The notes under the pieces were generated by a model. The model had not been told where the DNA came from and made no database searches. It worked only from the letters and a program-made list of their open reading frames with translations. Below are positions 32,221-41,554 of a stretch of 64,000 nucleotides of DNA, piece by piece. The translations under genes and the position numbers were made by a program. This stretch comes from an uncultured SAR86 cluster bacterium. GTDB taxonomy: Bacteria; Pseudomonadota; Gammaproteobacteria; Magnimaribacterales; D2472. The stretch lies in NCBI GenBank assembly GCA_902602185.1, contig CACKPV010000002.1:146506-210505 (forward strand), written 5' to 3'. Position 1 is the stretch's first letter; each line of letters begins with the position of its first letter.

Positions 32221-33271
32221 AACTTTCTTGTATGAGACACACCTGTCTTTGAATGCAAAACTGGTGAACTTTTCAGGTTGGGAGATGCCAATCAATTATG
32301 GCTCACAAATCAGAGAGCATAATGAGGTTAGGAATAATATAGGTATTTTTGATGTTTCGCATATGAGCATTTTTGATATTACTGGTAAAGATTCTAAAGA
32401 TTTTCTCAGTTATATTTTAGCTAATAACATAACTAAAATTGTTGAGGGCCAAGCATTGTATAGTCTCATTTTGAATCATGCTGGGGGTATACTTGATGAT
32501 CTTATAGTTTATAAACTGCACGATGGATACAGAGTGGTCTCAAATTGTGCAACACATGATCAAAATGCCAATTGGTTTCAATCAAATATCTTGTCTTTCG
32601 ATGCAGAAATAACTTATCGCGAAAATCTTGGAATTCTTGCGGTACAGGGCCCTAATTCTTCTAAAGTGCTTTCTTCATCAGTGAGTAAGCAACTGATGGA
32701 ATTAACAAATTTTACATTTATAGAGTTGGAAGGTTTGTTTGTTGCAAAGACAGGCTATACAGGAGAGGAAGGTTTTGAAATTATAGGCAGTTTTGATTTG
32801 CTTAGTGAGTTGTGGGACCAGCTAATTTCTGCAGGCATATCCCCTATTGGTCTAGCTGCTAGAGATACTTTGAGATTGGAGGCTGGTCTGAACTTAAGTG
32901 GTACTGACATGAATACAACCAACAACCCCTACGAATCAAATCTTGGTTGGACTGTGGATGTTCAGGACCCTGATAGAAACTTTGTTGGTAAAGAAGCCCT
33001 GTATACACTGAAAAAAAATAATTCTTTAAAGTTAGTTGGTTGTATTTTAGAGTCAAAAGGTATTTTAAGAAGTGGTCAAAAAATAATTCAAGGTAATAGA
33101 GAGGGTATTGTTTTAAGTGGTACGTTTTCACCAACTTTGCAAAAAAGTATTGCGCTAATTCGAGTTCCAAATGATTTTGAAGGTTCAGCCCAGGTTGAAA
33201 TCAGAAATAAGCTCTTTGATATTAAATTAGTCTGTCCACCTTTCGTTAGAAAAGGTAAAATTATGGTATGA
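32213..33271 (+). CDS. gcvT: Aminomethyltransferase, glycine cleavage T protein
   Basis: GcvT transfers the methylene group from the lipoyl-bound aminomethyl of GcvH to tetrahydrofolate and releases ammonia. The 352 residues begin with LYETHLSLNAKLVNFSGWEM, then IGIFDVSHMSIFDITGKD. GLAARDTLRLEAGLNLSG, with the family's Asp/Arg, and GTFSPTLQKSIAL near the end are typical. It overlaps the upstream permease gene (8 bases) and gcvH (4 bases). No glycine riboswitch is possible given this spacing. Confidence 0.95.
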   Translation: MNKTFLYETHLSLNAKLVNFSGWEMPINYGSQIREHNEVRNNIGIFDVSHMSIFDITGKDSKDFLSYILANNITKIVEGQALYSLILNHAGGILDDLIVYKLHDGYRVVSNCATHDQNANWFQSNILSFDAEITYRENLGILAVQGPNSSKVLSSSVSKQLMELTNFTFIELEGLFVAKTGYTGEEGFEIIGSFDLLSELWDQLISAGISPIGLAARDTLRLEAGLNLSGTDMNTTNNPYESNLGWTVDVQDPDRNFVGKEALYTLKKNNSLKLVGCILESKGILRSGQKIIQGNREGIVLSGTFSPTLQKSIALIRVPNDFEGSAQVEIRNKLFDIKLVCPPFVRKGKIMV

Positions 33272-33666
33272 CAGATACGCCTCCAGACTTAAGATTCCTA
33301 GCATCTCATGAATGGATTAGACTTGATCAAGAAACTAAAATTGCAACAGTAGGTATTAGTAATTTTGCGCAAGAGCAGTTAGGTGATGTGGTATATGTCG
33401 AATTACCCGAAGTTGGCGCTGTTCTGATCTCTGGAGATGAAGTTGCAGTTGTTGAATCAGTCAAGGCTGCTTCTGAGGTTTATGCTCCAATCTCAGGTGA
33501 GGTTGTTGAGATTAACAATGCACTTGAACAGGATCCAAACCTTGTCAATGATTCACCCTATGATGGTGGTTGGTTTTTTAAGGTTAAGGTTGAAGAAGAT
33601 CATCAAGAAAATATTGACAGTTTGATGACCACAGAAAATTATTTACAACGACTCGAAGAGAATTAA
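33268..33666 (+). CDS. gcvH: Glycine cleavage H protein
   Basis: GcvH carries the aminomethyl group on a lipoyl-lysine between the P, T and L proteins. The lipoyl lysine is in the VAVVESVKAASEVYAPISGE motif (about residues 55-74). The 132-residue length and the C-terminal DSPYDGGWFFKVKVE are typical. It overlaps gcvT by 4 bases and gcvP starts 7 bases after it. The lipA and lipB genes near the right end of the window would supply its lipoyl group. Confidence 0.96.
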   Translation: MTDTPPDLRFLASHEWIRLDQETKIATVGISNFAQEQLGDVVYVELPEVGAVLISGDEVAVVESVKAASEVYAPISGEVVEINNALEQDPNLVNDSPYDGGWFFKVKVEEDHQENIDSLMTTENYLQRLEEN

Positions 33667-33673
33667 ATTATCA

Positions 33674-36520
33674 ATGTCCCAGAAAAAAAATTTCCTTGAT
33701 AGGCATTTAGGCATTACTGATAATCACCAGAAGGATATGCTCTCTATGCTTGGGTATGAAACTCTTGAATCTCTTATTGAATCGGTAGTACCAAAATCTA
33801 TTCTAGAAACAGATCCTCTTAATGTTGGTGATGGTATGACAGAATTAGAGGCTCTCAAAGAACTTGATAAAATTGCAAAAGAAAACAAAGTGTTTAGATC
33901 TTTTATAGGTCAAGGTTATTACGGCACCATCACTCCAAAAGTAATAAAAAGAAATGTTCTTGAGAATCCAAGTTGGTACACTTCCTATACCCCCTACCAG
34001 GCAGAAGTCTCGCAAGGCAGACTTGAAGCTCTCATCAATTTTCAAACTACCATAACTGAATTAACCGGTATGGAGATTGCAAACGCTTCATTACTCGACG
34101 AAGCTACAGCTGCAGCAGAAGCAATGACCTTGGCAAAAAGACTTGCTAAAAATAAATCAGATACTTTTTTTGTTGATGAAAATTGTTTTGAGCAAACAAT
34201 CAATGTGCTGCAGACCCGCGCAAAACCTTTAGGCATTAAGATATTATTAGGAAGTCCTGAAGCTTGCATGCATGAAGAGTTCTTTGGAGTCCTGCTTCAA
34301 TATCCTAATAAGATGGGATGTATTGAAGATTATTCAGCTATCTCACATTATTGCAAAAAACAAAAATCCCTGCTTTTATGTGCAACAGATTTATTAGCAT
34401 TAACATTACTTAAACCACCAGGTGAGTTTGGAGCTGATATTGTCATAGGCTCATCCCAAAGATTTGGTGTGCCAATGGGGTTTGGGGGCCCGCATGCTGC
34501 CTTTATGGCAACGCATGAATCTTTTAAACGTTCACTTCCCGGAAGAATAATTGGAGCAACAAAAGATGCAAATGGAGATCTTGCTTACAGACTGGCTTTA
34601 CAAACAAGAGAACAACACATTAGGAGAGAGAAAGCTACAAGCAATATTTGTACTTCGCAAGCATTGTTAGCTGTCATGGCTGGGTTTTATGCTTTATATC
34701 ATGGTCCAGATGGTCTACGTGCAATTGCTGAAGAAATTCATAAAAAAACATGTTTTTTATACACTTGTTTGAAAGAGCATAATCAAATTAAATCTGATAA
34801 TTTTTTTGATACGTTGGTGATCACAAAAACAACAACCGCTGCAAAAGAGTTAGAACAGCATAAAATTAATGTAAATTGGTTAGATGAAAATTCATATAGT
34901 CTTTCTGTTGATGAAACAACTACTGATGCTGACATAGATGAATTAGTAAAATGTCTTGGAAGTTCCAATGAATCTTATACTGCATCAAAAATCAAAAAGA
35001 TAAAAATACCATCATCTCTGCAACGCCAATCATCTTTCATGGAGCAAGATAGATTCCACAAATATCATTCTGAAACAGAAATGATGAGATACATTAAAAG
35101 ACTTTCGGATAAAGACATTGCTCTAGACAGGTCTATGATCCCTCTTGGTTCATGCACCATGAAACTAAATTCAGCATCTGAAATGGCACCAGTAAGTTGG
35201 CCTGAATTTGCAAATATTCATCCTTTTGCTCCAAAAGATCAAACAACTGGTTATAACAAAATGATCTGTGAACTTGAGAATATGCTTTGCAATATTACTG
35301 GGTATGCTGCAATTAATCTTCAGCCCAATGCTGGTTCACAAGGAGAGTATGCGGGCTTGTTAGCTATAGATGCATATCATCGAGAGCATGGGGATTCCAA
35401 TAGAAACATTTGCTTAATCCCTAGGTCTGCACATGGAACTAATCCTGCATCTGCGATGATGGTTGGCATGCAGGTTGTTCCTGTTGAGTGTGATAAAAAT
35501 GGAAATATTGACTTAGATGATCTTAAGGTTAAGGCCGAGGAATATTCAGATTCGTTGTCAGCAATTATGATCACTTATCCATCAACTCATGGAGTTTTTG
35601 AAGAACATGTCACAGATGTTTGTAAAGTGGTTCATGATAATGGTGGGTTAGTTTATATCGATGGTGCCAACCTAAATGCCTTAGTAGGAGTTTGTTTGCC
35701 CGGACAATTTGGGGGAGACGTCTCACACTTAAATTTGCATAAAACTTTTTGTATCCCTCATGGAGGTGGTGGCCCAGGTGTAGGACCAATTGGTGTGGTT
35801 GATAAGCTCAAAAAGTTTTTGCCTTCATCGCATAATAATATTGAAAGTGTTGGTCCTGTTTCAGCAACAGACTTTGGCAGTGCAAGCATTCTGCCTATTA
35901 GTTGGATGTACATAAAAATGATGGGTTCTCGAGGCTTGAAAAAAGCTACTATGACTGCAATCCTCAATGCTAATTACATTGCTAAAAGGTTAGAGCCTCA
36001 CTATGAAATTCTTTACAGAGGTAAAAATAACTTGATTGCACATGAATGTATTCTCGATGTGCGCCCCTTAAAGGACTCAGCAAACATCGAAGTTGATGAT
36101 ATAGCAAAACGATTAATGGATTACGGCTTTCATGCTCCAACTATGTCTTGGCCAGTGGCAGGAACTCTAATGATTGAGCCCACAGAAAGTGAATCCAAAA
36201 AAGAGATTGATAGATTTTGTGATGCTATGATTTCAATACGTAAAGAGATTGCAAATATAGAGTCAGGAAATGCAGACTCAACAAACAATGTCCTTAAAAA
36301 CGCACCCCATACAGTGGAGGAAGCCTGCGCAGATAACTGGGCATATCCATACTCCAGGAGTGATGCTGTATACCCAAATAATGTGAAAGCATCAGAAAAA
36401 TATTGGCCCCCAGTTAAGAGAGTTGATAATGTTTATGGTGATAAAAATTTGCAATGCAGTTGCCCTTCTATGGATGAGTTTGATGCACCGGTAGTTCTAA
36501 AATCTGCCAATCTTGCTTAA
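33674..36520 (+). CDS. gcvP: Glycine dehydrogenase (decarboxylating), P protein
   Basis: This PLP enzyme decarboxylates glycine and passes the aminomethyl group to GcvH. It is the undivided homodimeric form of 948 residues. The N-terminal half has FIGQGYYGTITPKVIKRNVL and NPSWYTSYTPYQAEVSQGRL. The C-terminal half holds the PLP-lysine segment LNLHKTFCIPHGGGGPGVG, preceded by YIDGANLNALVG. Together with gcvT and gcvH it makes one-carbon units from glycine; the L protein is elsewhere. Its last 53 bases overlap, in antisense, the end of the HAD phosphatase gene. Confidence 0.97.
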   Translation: MSQKKNFLDRHLGITDNHQKDMLSMLGYETLESLIESVVPKSILETDPLNVGDGMTELEALKELDKIAKENKVFRSFIGQGYYGTITPKVIKRNVLENPSWYTSYTPYQAEVSQGRLEALINFQTTITELTGMEIANASLLDEATAAAEAMTLAKRLAKNKSDTFFVDENCFEQTINVLQTRAKPLGIKILLGSPEACMHEEFFGVLLQYPNKMGCIEDYSAISHYCKKQKSLLLCATDLLALTLLKPPGEFGADIVIGSSQRFGVPMGFGGPHAAFMATHESFKRSLPGRIIGATKDANGDLAYRLALQTREQHIRREKATSNICTSQALLAVMAGFYALYHGPDGLRAIAEEIHKKTCFLYTCLKEHNQIKSDNFFDTLVITKTTTAAKELEQHKINVNWLDENSYSLSVDETTTDADIDELVKCLGSSNESYTASKIKKIKIPSSLQRQSSFMEQDRFHKYHSETEMMRYIKRLSDKDIALDRSMIPLGSCTMKLNSASEMAPVSWPEFANIHPFAPKDQTTGYNKMICELENMLCNITGYAAINLQPNAGSQGEYAGLLAIDAYHREHGDSNRNICLIPRSAHGTNPASAMMVGMQVVPVECDKNGNIDLDDLKVKAEEYSDSLSAIMITYPSTHGVFEEHVTDVCKVVHDNGGLVYIDGANLNALVGVCLPGQFGGDVSHLNLHKTFCIPHGGGGPGVGPIGVVDKLKKFLPSSHNNIESVGPVSATDFGSASILPISWMYIKMMGSRGLKKATMTAILNANYIAKRLEPHYEILYRGKNNLIAHECILDVRPLKDSANIEVDDIAKRLMDYGFHAPTMSWPVAGTLMIEPTESESKKEIDRFCDAMISIRKEIANIESGNADSTNNVLKNAPHTVEEACADNWAYPYSRSDAVYPNNVKASEKYWPPVKRVDNVYGDKNLQCSCPSMDEFDAPVVLKSANLA

Positions 36521-37151
36521 AACATTCCTGTTCTAAATCTTTGTCTGGGTTAACTGCAATGGGTGTCTCAACTGCTCTCATTAAATCAATATCTAAAATG
36601 GAATCGGTGTAAAAAGTTGAATGTGAAAAATCTTTAAACCCATGCGTCTTCATCCACTCCAACACTTTATCAAACTTGCCTGAACCTAAAGCAGGTGGGT
36701 GTATGACTTTACCAGTGAAATAGCCCTCTTTCATTTCTAGCTCCGTGCTCACCAAGTGCTTGAATCCCAAGCGATCAGCTATCGGTTTTGCCAAAATAGA
36801 TGTTGTTCCGGTTGCAAGGAGCAATGTGGTGTCTTCTGTCATTTGTTCGTGCACCAATTTCAAGGCATATACGTTGATCATGGGTTCAATCACTTCTCGT
36901 AAGAATGATTGTCTTATCTCGTGAATATAGTCATCTGTTTGCCCACACAAATATTGAATATTAAATTCATAGTAGGAAACGAAATCCATGTTGCCTTCAA
37001 TAAACTGTCGATGAAAAATTTTATTCTGAGGTTCATAATCTTTGCGATAAATAAAATCATTCAATATTAAATATTCCAACCATGAGTGATCTGAATTGCC
37101 ATTCAAAATGGTATTATCTAAATCAAATATCGTTAGTTTTTTTTGATTCAT
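36468..37151 (-). CDS. HAD-superfamily (SerB-like, HAD-IB) phosphatase
   Basis: The 227-residue phosphatase starts MNQKKLTIFDLDNTILNGN, holding the catalytic DxDxT motif. ATGTTSILAKPIADRLG is the motif II region, and YTDSILDIDLMRAV carries the motif IV acidic pair. The substrate may be phosphoserine-like or another phosphate monoester; I do not assign SerB. In many Gammaproteobacteria this gene is divergent from rppH, as here, where both start codons form a single CATATG. Its 3' end overlaps gcvP by 53 bases. Confidence 0.85.
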   Translation of the reverse strand: MNQKKLTIFDLDNTILNGNSDHSWLEYLILNDFIYRKDYEPQNKIFHRQFIEGNMDFVSYYEFNIQYLCGQTDDYIHEIRQSFLREVIEPMINVYALKLVHEQMTEDTTLLLATGTTSILAKPIADRLGFKHLVSTELEMKEGYFTGKVIHPPALGSGKFDKVLEWMKTHGFKDFSHSTFYTDSILDIDLMRAVETPIAVNPDKDLEQECFKQDWQILELPVHQTHP

Positions 37152-37631
37152 ATGAGAAAAGGTTATAGGCCTAATGTTGGCATAATTATTGCAAATACAA
37201 AAGGAAAGTTATTGTATTGCAAAAGAAGAAGATCAAATAATTGGCAATTTCCACAGGGGGGCATTGATAGAAATGAAACTCCAGAGCAAGCAGCATTTAG
37301 GGAATTATTTGAAGAAGTAGGTATCAAAAAGCACAATGTTAAAATAATTGCTGAGTCACAACACTGGTATCAATATGATCTACCAAAAAAATTTCAACTG
37401 AATAAATTATTGTGGAATAATTTTAGAGGCCAATCACAAAAATGGTTCATTTTTAAATTAATCGCAGATACTAAGATAAGTTTCGATAATGATCCTCACC
37501 CTGAATTTGATGGTTATAAATGGGTAAATTTTTGGGATCCGATAGATGAAATAATTGAGTTTAAAAAAGATATTTATCAAAAAGTTTTAACTGAATTTGA
37601 ACAACCTTATAAGAAGGAGTTTGAAACATGA
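37152..37631 (+). CDS. rppH: RNA pyrophosphohydrolase
   Basis: RppH converts 5'-triphosphate (or NDP-capped) RNA ends to monophosphate, starting RNase E-dependent decay. The Nudix box GGIDRNETPEQAAFRELFEE (with EVG after it) lies around residues 35-58. The opening GYRPNVGIIIANTKGKLLY and RSNNWQFPQGG are as in E. coli RppH. I start it at the ATG at 37152, directly next to the divergent HAD gene; an in-frame TTG at 37143 would overlap that gene. It overlaps the next gene by 4 bases. It has 159 residues. Confidence 0.93.
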   Translation: MRKGYRPNVGIIIANTKGKLLYCKRRRSNNWQFPQGGIDRNETPEQAAFRELFEEVGIKKHNVKIIAESQHWYQYDLPKKFQLNKLLWNNFRGQSQKWFIFKLIADTKISFDNDPHPEFDGYKWVNFWDPIDEIIEFKKDIYQKVLTEFEQPYKKEFET

Positions 37632-38419
37632 TCTTGCTTTTGGGCTATATTTTCTTGGGAATAGTTGTTGGTTTTATGGGGGGTCTTTTCGGAATTGGGG
37701 GGGGAGTTTTCATTGTCCCTTTTTTGTACTTTGTATTTAATTTCCTTGATTTTTCTCCAAACTTTCAAATACATTTAGCAGTGGGTACCTCTCTTGCAAG
37801 CATTATCATTACTAGCTGTGCCTCTACTTATTTCCATAATATCAAGGATGGTATTAGGTGGGATTTTTTTCAAAAAATGGTTCTTGGTATAGCAATTGGT
37901 GCTTTATTTGGTGCAACTGTTTCTATAAAGATTCCTGAAACAAGTTTAAAGCTGGCATTAGTGGTTTTTTATTTGACGATTGCTATTTCAATCTTTTGGA
38001 CAAGTAGTTTCAAGTTGATTAATGCAATGCTAACCGGATCTGTGGTTACATCAATTTATGGATTCTTTAGTGGGGTGTGCTCATCTCTTCTGGGGATCGG
38101 TGGTGGCAGTTTAACAGTACCTTATTTCAATGCAATTGGTTTTAAAATGGCTCAGTCTATAGGCACTGCATCTGCTTGCGGAATCCCAATTGCATTGAGT
38201 GGTACTTTGGGTTTTATTATTGCCGGTTGGGGAACCACCTCTTTACCAAATTATTCTCTAGGATTTGTTTATCTCCCTGCTTTTTTTGGCATTAGTTTTG
38301 GAACTTTAATATCCGTGCAATATGGAGTCTCAGTAGCTCACTCTCTTGATGATAAAATACTTAAAATGTTATTTGCACTCTTTTTATTTGGAGCAAGTAT
38401 AGCTTTAATAATGTCATGA
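37628..38419 (+). CDS. TauE/SafE family permease
   Basis: This inner-membrane protein of 263 residues has about eight helices and two copies of the family glycine motif: GGLFGIGGGVFIVP near residue 20 and LLGIGGGSLTVPYF near 158. TauE/SafE proteins export sulfite, sulfoacetate or related organosulfur anions; the substrate here is unknown. It overlaps rppH and lgt by 4 bases each, taking the place ptsP holds in the E. coli rppH-ptsP-lgt-thyA string. Confidence 0.88.
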   Translation: MILLLGYIFLGIVVGFMGGLFGIGGGVFIVPFLYFVFNFLDFSPNFQIHLAVGTSLASIIITSCASTYFHNIKDGIRWDFFQKMVLGIAIGALFGATVSIKIPETSLKLALVVFYLTIAISIFWTSSFKLINAMLTGSVVTSIYGFFSGVCSSLLGIGGGSLTVPYFNAIGFKMAQSIGTASACGIPIALSGTLGFIIAGWGTTSLPNYSLGFVYLPAFFGISFGTLISVQYGVSVAHSLDDKILKMLFALFLFGASIALIMS

Positions 38420-39225
38420 TTATCGAATTATCTGATTTTTTTAATAATCCCAGTTTAATCTCTTTGGGTGGTTTAACCATTCAATATTATGCAATTACTT
38501 GGTTGCTTTCTGCAGTTTTTATATATCTATTTTTGAAATATTCTCCAATTACTAAAGAATTAGGGTTAACAAAGGAACAAGTAAATGACTTAGTCTTTTT
38601 ATATGGACTTATCTTTGGAGCAATGATTGGAGGTCGTATTGGTTACATGTTGTTCTATGGTTGGAGCCAATTGATGATGAATCCACTAAAAATATTTTTT
38701 ATATGGGAAGGAGGGCTCTCCTTCCATGGTGGACTGATAGGTGTTCTGATTAGTTTGTTTATTTTTTCGAAAAAATATTCACTAAGTTTTTTAAGATTAC
38801 TTGATGCCGTTGCTGTTGCTATGCCTATTGGCCTGTGTCTCGTTAGGATTGGAAACTTTCTAAACGGAGAATTATATGGTCGCGCAACTGATGGAACTTG
38901 GGGATTTATCTTTCCTAATGATCCTTTTGGGTTAGCAAGACACCCCTCCCAACTTTATGAATCATTTGGCGAGGGTCCTCTGTTGTTTCTAATATTATTT
39001 TACATATCAAAATTAACTTTACGCCCAGGTATTGTCAGTGCATCATTTTTGATTGGTTATGGACTCATTCGTTCCATCATTGAAGTTTTTAGACAGCCTG
39101 ATGCTCATATTGGATTTCTTGCCGGGGAGTCGTTGACTTTAGGTCAATTACTTTCCTTGCCCATGATAATATGTGGTTTAGTATTATTAGTGTTTAGTTA
39201 TAAAAATCATGAAAAATTATCTTGA
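38416..39225 (+). CDS. lgt: Prolipoprotein diacylglyceryl transferase
   Basis: Lgt adds diacylglycerol to the lipobox cysteine of prolipoproteins, in the inner membrane. Family sequences include FGAMIGGRIGYMLFYGW, then IWEGGLSFHGGLIGVLI (H103-type region), and the signature RIGNFLNGELYGRATDGTWG. The length of 269 residues is normal. It overlaps thyA by 17 bases, the conserved lgt-thyA pair. It would process the lipoproteins encoded elsewhere in the window, including the FtsH-domain and PNGase-like ones. Confidence 0.96.
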   Translation: MIIELSDFFNNPSLISLGGLTIQYYAITWLLSAVFIYLFLKYSPITKELGLTKEQVNDLVFLYGLIFGAMIGGRIGYMLFYGWSQLMMNPLKIFFIWEGGLSFHGGLIGVLISLFIFSKKYSLSFLRLLDAVAVAMPIGLCLVRIGNFLNGELYGRATDGTWGFIFPNDPFGLARHPSQLYESFGEGPLLFLILFYISKLTLRPGIVSASFLIGYGLIRSIIEVFRQPDAHIGFLAGESLTLGQLLSLPMIICGLVLLVFSYKNHEKLS

Positions 39226-40075
39226 CCTTTTAGAGTTAATTCTCGAGAGTGGAGAAACAAGGGAGGATAGGACTGGTGTCGGCACCATTTCTTCTTTTGG
39301 ACATCAATTAAAATTTGATCTACGGGACGGTTTTCCAGCTGTAACAACAAAAAAATTGGCATGGAAAGGAGTTGTATCTGAATTATTGTGGTTTATAGAG
39401 GGTTCAGATGATGAGAGGAGGTTAGCTGAAATTAGGTATGGAGATATCCGAGAAAATCTTACTGATATAAAAAAATTTCCTACTATCTGGACAGGTAATG
39501 CAGACAGTCAAGGCAAAGAGCTTGGTTATAAAAATACCGAGATGGTAAAAAAACTCGGGCCGATATATGGGGTCCAGTGGAGAAACTGGGATGGTTGTGA
39601 TCAGGTAAAGCAATTATTACAATCACTGAAGCATAATCCCAATAGTAGAAGACATATATTAAGCGCTTGGAATGTCAGCCATATTGAAAAAATGGCTCTA
39701 CCTCCTTGTCACTTGCTAGCCCAATTTTATGTTTCGCAAAATAATGAGCTTGATTGTCACATGTATCAAAGGAGCGCAGATATGTTTTTAGGAGTTCCAT
39801 TTAATATTGCAAGTTATTCGTTATTAATGCATATTTTTAGCAGCATACTCTCATTAAAACCAAGATATTTTATTCACTCCTTTGGTGATGCACATATTTA
39901 CCTTAATTCAGTTGAACAAGTAAAAGAACAAGTCTTGAGAAAGCCAAAAGAGCGACCCATTTTAAAAATGCCTAAAATTGATAGCATTGAAGATCTAATT
40001 GACTGTAATATTGATGACTTTATTCTGGAGGGTTATGATCCTCATCCTCCAATACGCGCGGAAATGGCTGTTTAA
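39209..40075 (+). CDS. thyA: Thymidylate synthase
   Basis: ThyA makes dTMP from dUMP with methylene-tetrahydrofolate. The catalytic cysteine is in LPPCHLLAQFYVSQN, with SRRHILSAWNVSHIEKM before it and RSADMFLGVPFNIASYSLLM after it. The beginning (GETREDRTGVGTISSFGHQL) is standard. At 288 residues it is longer than the 264-residue E. coli enzyme, owing to the common insert (about residues 85-115). It overlaps lgt and is followed by a small hairpin. Confidence 0.96.
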   Translation: MKNYLDLLELILESGETREDRTGVGTISSFGHQLKFDLRDGFPAVTTKKLAWKGVVSELLWFIEGSDDERRLAEIRYGDIRENLTDIKKFPTIWTGNADSQGKELGYKNTEMVKKLGPIYGVQWRNWDGCDQVKQLLQSLKHNPNSRRHILSAWNVSHIEKMALPPCHLLAQFYVSQNNELDCHMYQRSADMFLGVPFNIASYSLLMHIFSSILSLKPRYFIHSFGDAHIYLNSVEQVKEQVLRKPKERPILKMPKIDSIEDLIDCNIDDFILEGYDPHPPIRAEMAV

Positions 40076-40076
40076 G

Positions 40077-40099
40077 AGGGTATGCTACCCTTGGTTTTG
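40077..40099 (+). terminator. Weak terminator between thyA and the TPR gene
   Basis: AGGGTA (40077-40082) and TACCCT (40086-40091) form a 6-bp stem with a 3-base loop, followed by TGGTTTT. It begins 2 bases after thyA and overlaps the stop codon of the convergent TPR gene, so it can end both messages. Confidence 0.45.
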
Positions 40100-41554
40100 A
40101 ATGTAATCTCTTCTTAGAGCAATATTTTTCACTCTTATTTCTTCGTTTTCAGTATATTTAATCCAATTATTAGCAGTTTGCTTAATTTTTTTATCTTCAT
40201 CACGAGCAGCAATCCTAAATTCTTTCTTTGCTTCTTCAAACCTTTGTAACTCAAAGTAAGTCTGTCCAAGTGCCATTCTAGCCTGCGATATGTCTGCAAG
40301 TTTGCCCTTCTCTAAACCATTCTTGAAAGAATCTACAGCTTGTTCAAGCTTATCAACCGAAAGGTAGAGGCTTCCTAAAATAATAAAAGTCTGCCCATCT
40401 TTAGAAAGCTTTGCAGCTTGTTCCAAAACCGGGATGGCTCTATCAATTTCTTGGGCCATCCTCCAAGCATCAGCAAGTAATTTAAGATTCTTTTCCGTAT
40501 CTTTAACTACTGGAAGCATGACTTCTTTTTCTACCTCAGCACCCCTGGAATTTTTTTCTTTAACTACTGTTAGAACTTGTTTGGTACGACCACTTTCCAA
40601 AACTTTTGCTGCCCAATAAGGATTTTTATTAAGTAGCAGTAATTGAGTAAGAGCAACATATTCAGATTCTTTATTTAAGAAATCTTTCTGATATGCTGCT
40701 TTCAACGTAATCATATAATCTAATTCACGCTTCTGTTGAGCATAAATAGCACCCAGTGCTATGAAGTAATCTTTTTTAGGATATAAATTTACAAGGATTT
40801 CATAAATCTCTTGTTGTTTGATCAAAGTAACTTGCTCCCCAATCCTTGGTTTTAATTCACTGTACAAGGCAGCAAGCAAGGTGTACCAACCTTCTTTTGG
40901 TTTGTATCCTTCAAGTTCTGCAGTTTCCATAGCATTCAACATACTGTCAATTGATTTTTCATAAGTATCAAATTTTTCAGATTGGATTTTTTTATCTTCA
41001 GCAAGTTGATAATAGCCTTGAGCTAATAGATACCACCCTTGAGCTGTAATGGTTTCCACTTCTTCCATCCACTGAAGTAATTGATTGACACCCTCCTGAT
41101 AGTTTCCGTCGACAAAATTAAGAGTAGCAAGGGTATATAATGCGTTAACCCGATAAGGAATGGTTGATTCTGGTTCAACTAATAATTTTTCATACGCATC
41201 TTTTGCCTTGGCATAATCTTCTCGCTGTATATATATAACTCCAAAGTATTGCCACATTACAGAACGATCATAACTTTTCAAAGAATCTTTGCGTTCGTAT
41301 AATTCATTCAAAATCTCCAAAGCTCTCTCAACATCCGGAGCCTCTTTTCCTTCATCATCGACTTCTTCTAATGCCTCAACAATCTTTAATATTCTCTTTG
41401 CTGTTGAAGTTTGAAGTGCTCTTGCCTTCTTATAAGTAGTCTTTTTTTCAGCAGACTGAGAAGTCTGAGCACTAATTTGAGGGACATTAAAAGTAAATAA
41501 GATTACAGCAAAGAAAAGAAAAATAGATAAAAATTTTTTCATGTTATGCATCAT
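40085..41554 (-). CDS. TPR-repeat protein of the TonB operon
   Basis: The 489-residue exported protein has a signal peptide (about 29 residues, ending near ISAQ) and then a series of tetratricopeptide repeats. Clear ones are at VMWQYFGVIYIQREDYAKAKD (trimmed), GQTFIILGSLYLSVDKLEQA and QARMALGQTYFELQRFEEAK. A comparable TPR protein closes the TonB2 system of vibrios, where it is thought to help contact the complex or receptors. It overlaps tonB by 11 bases and is last in the six-gene operon. Confidence 0.82.
   Translation of the reverse strand: MMHNMKKFLSIFLFFAVILFTFNVPQISAQTSQSAEKKTTYKKARALQTSTAKRILKIVEALEEVDDEGKEAPDVERALEILNELYERKDSLKSYDRSVMWQYFGVIYIQREDYAKAKDAYEKLLVEPESTIPYRVNALYTLATLNFVDGNYQEGVNQLLQWMEEVETITAQGWYLLAQGYYQLAEDKKIQSEKFDTYEKSIDSMLNAMETAELEGYKPKEGWYTLLAALYSELKPRIGEQVTLIKQQEIYEILVNLYPKKDYFIALGAIYAQQKRELDYMITLKAAYQKDFLNKESEYVALTQLLLLNKNPYWAAKVLESGRTKQVLTVVKEKNSRGAEVEKEVMLPVVKDTEKNLKLLADAWRMAQEIDRAIPVLEQAAKLSKDGQTFIILGSLYLSVDKLEQAVDSFKNGLEKGKLADISQARMALGQTYFELQRFEEAKKEFRIAARDEDKKIKQTANNWIKYTENEEIRVKNIALRRDYIQNQG

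Noticed and set aside
33674..33700. A glycine riboswitch before the gcv genes
   Set aside because: gcvT overlaps the upstream permease gene and the gcv spacers are only a few bases long, leaving no room for an aptamer.
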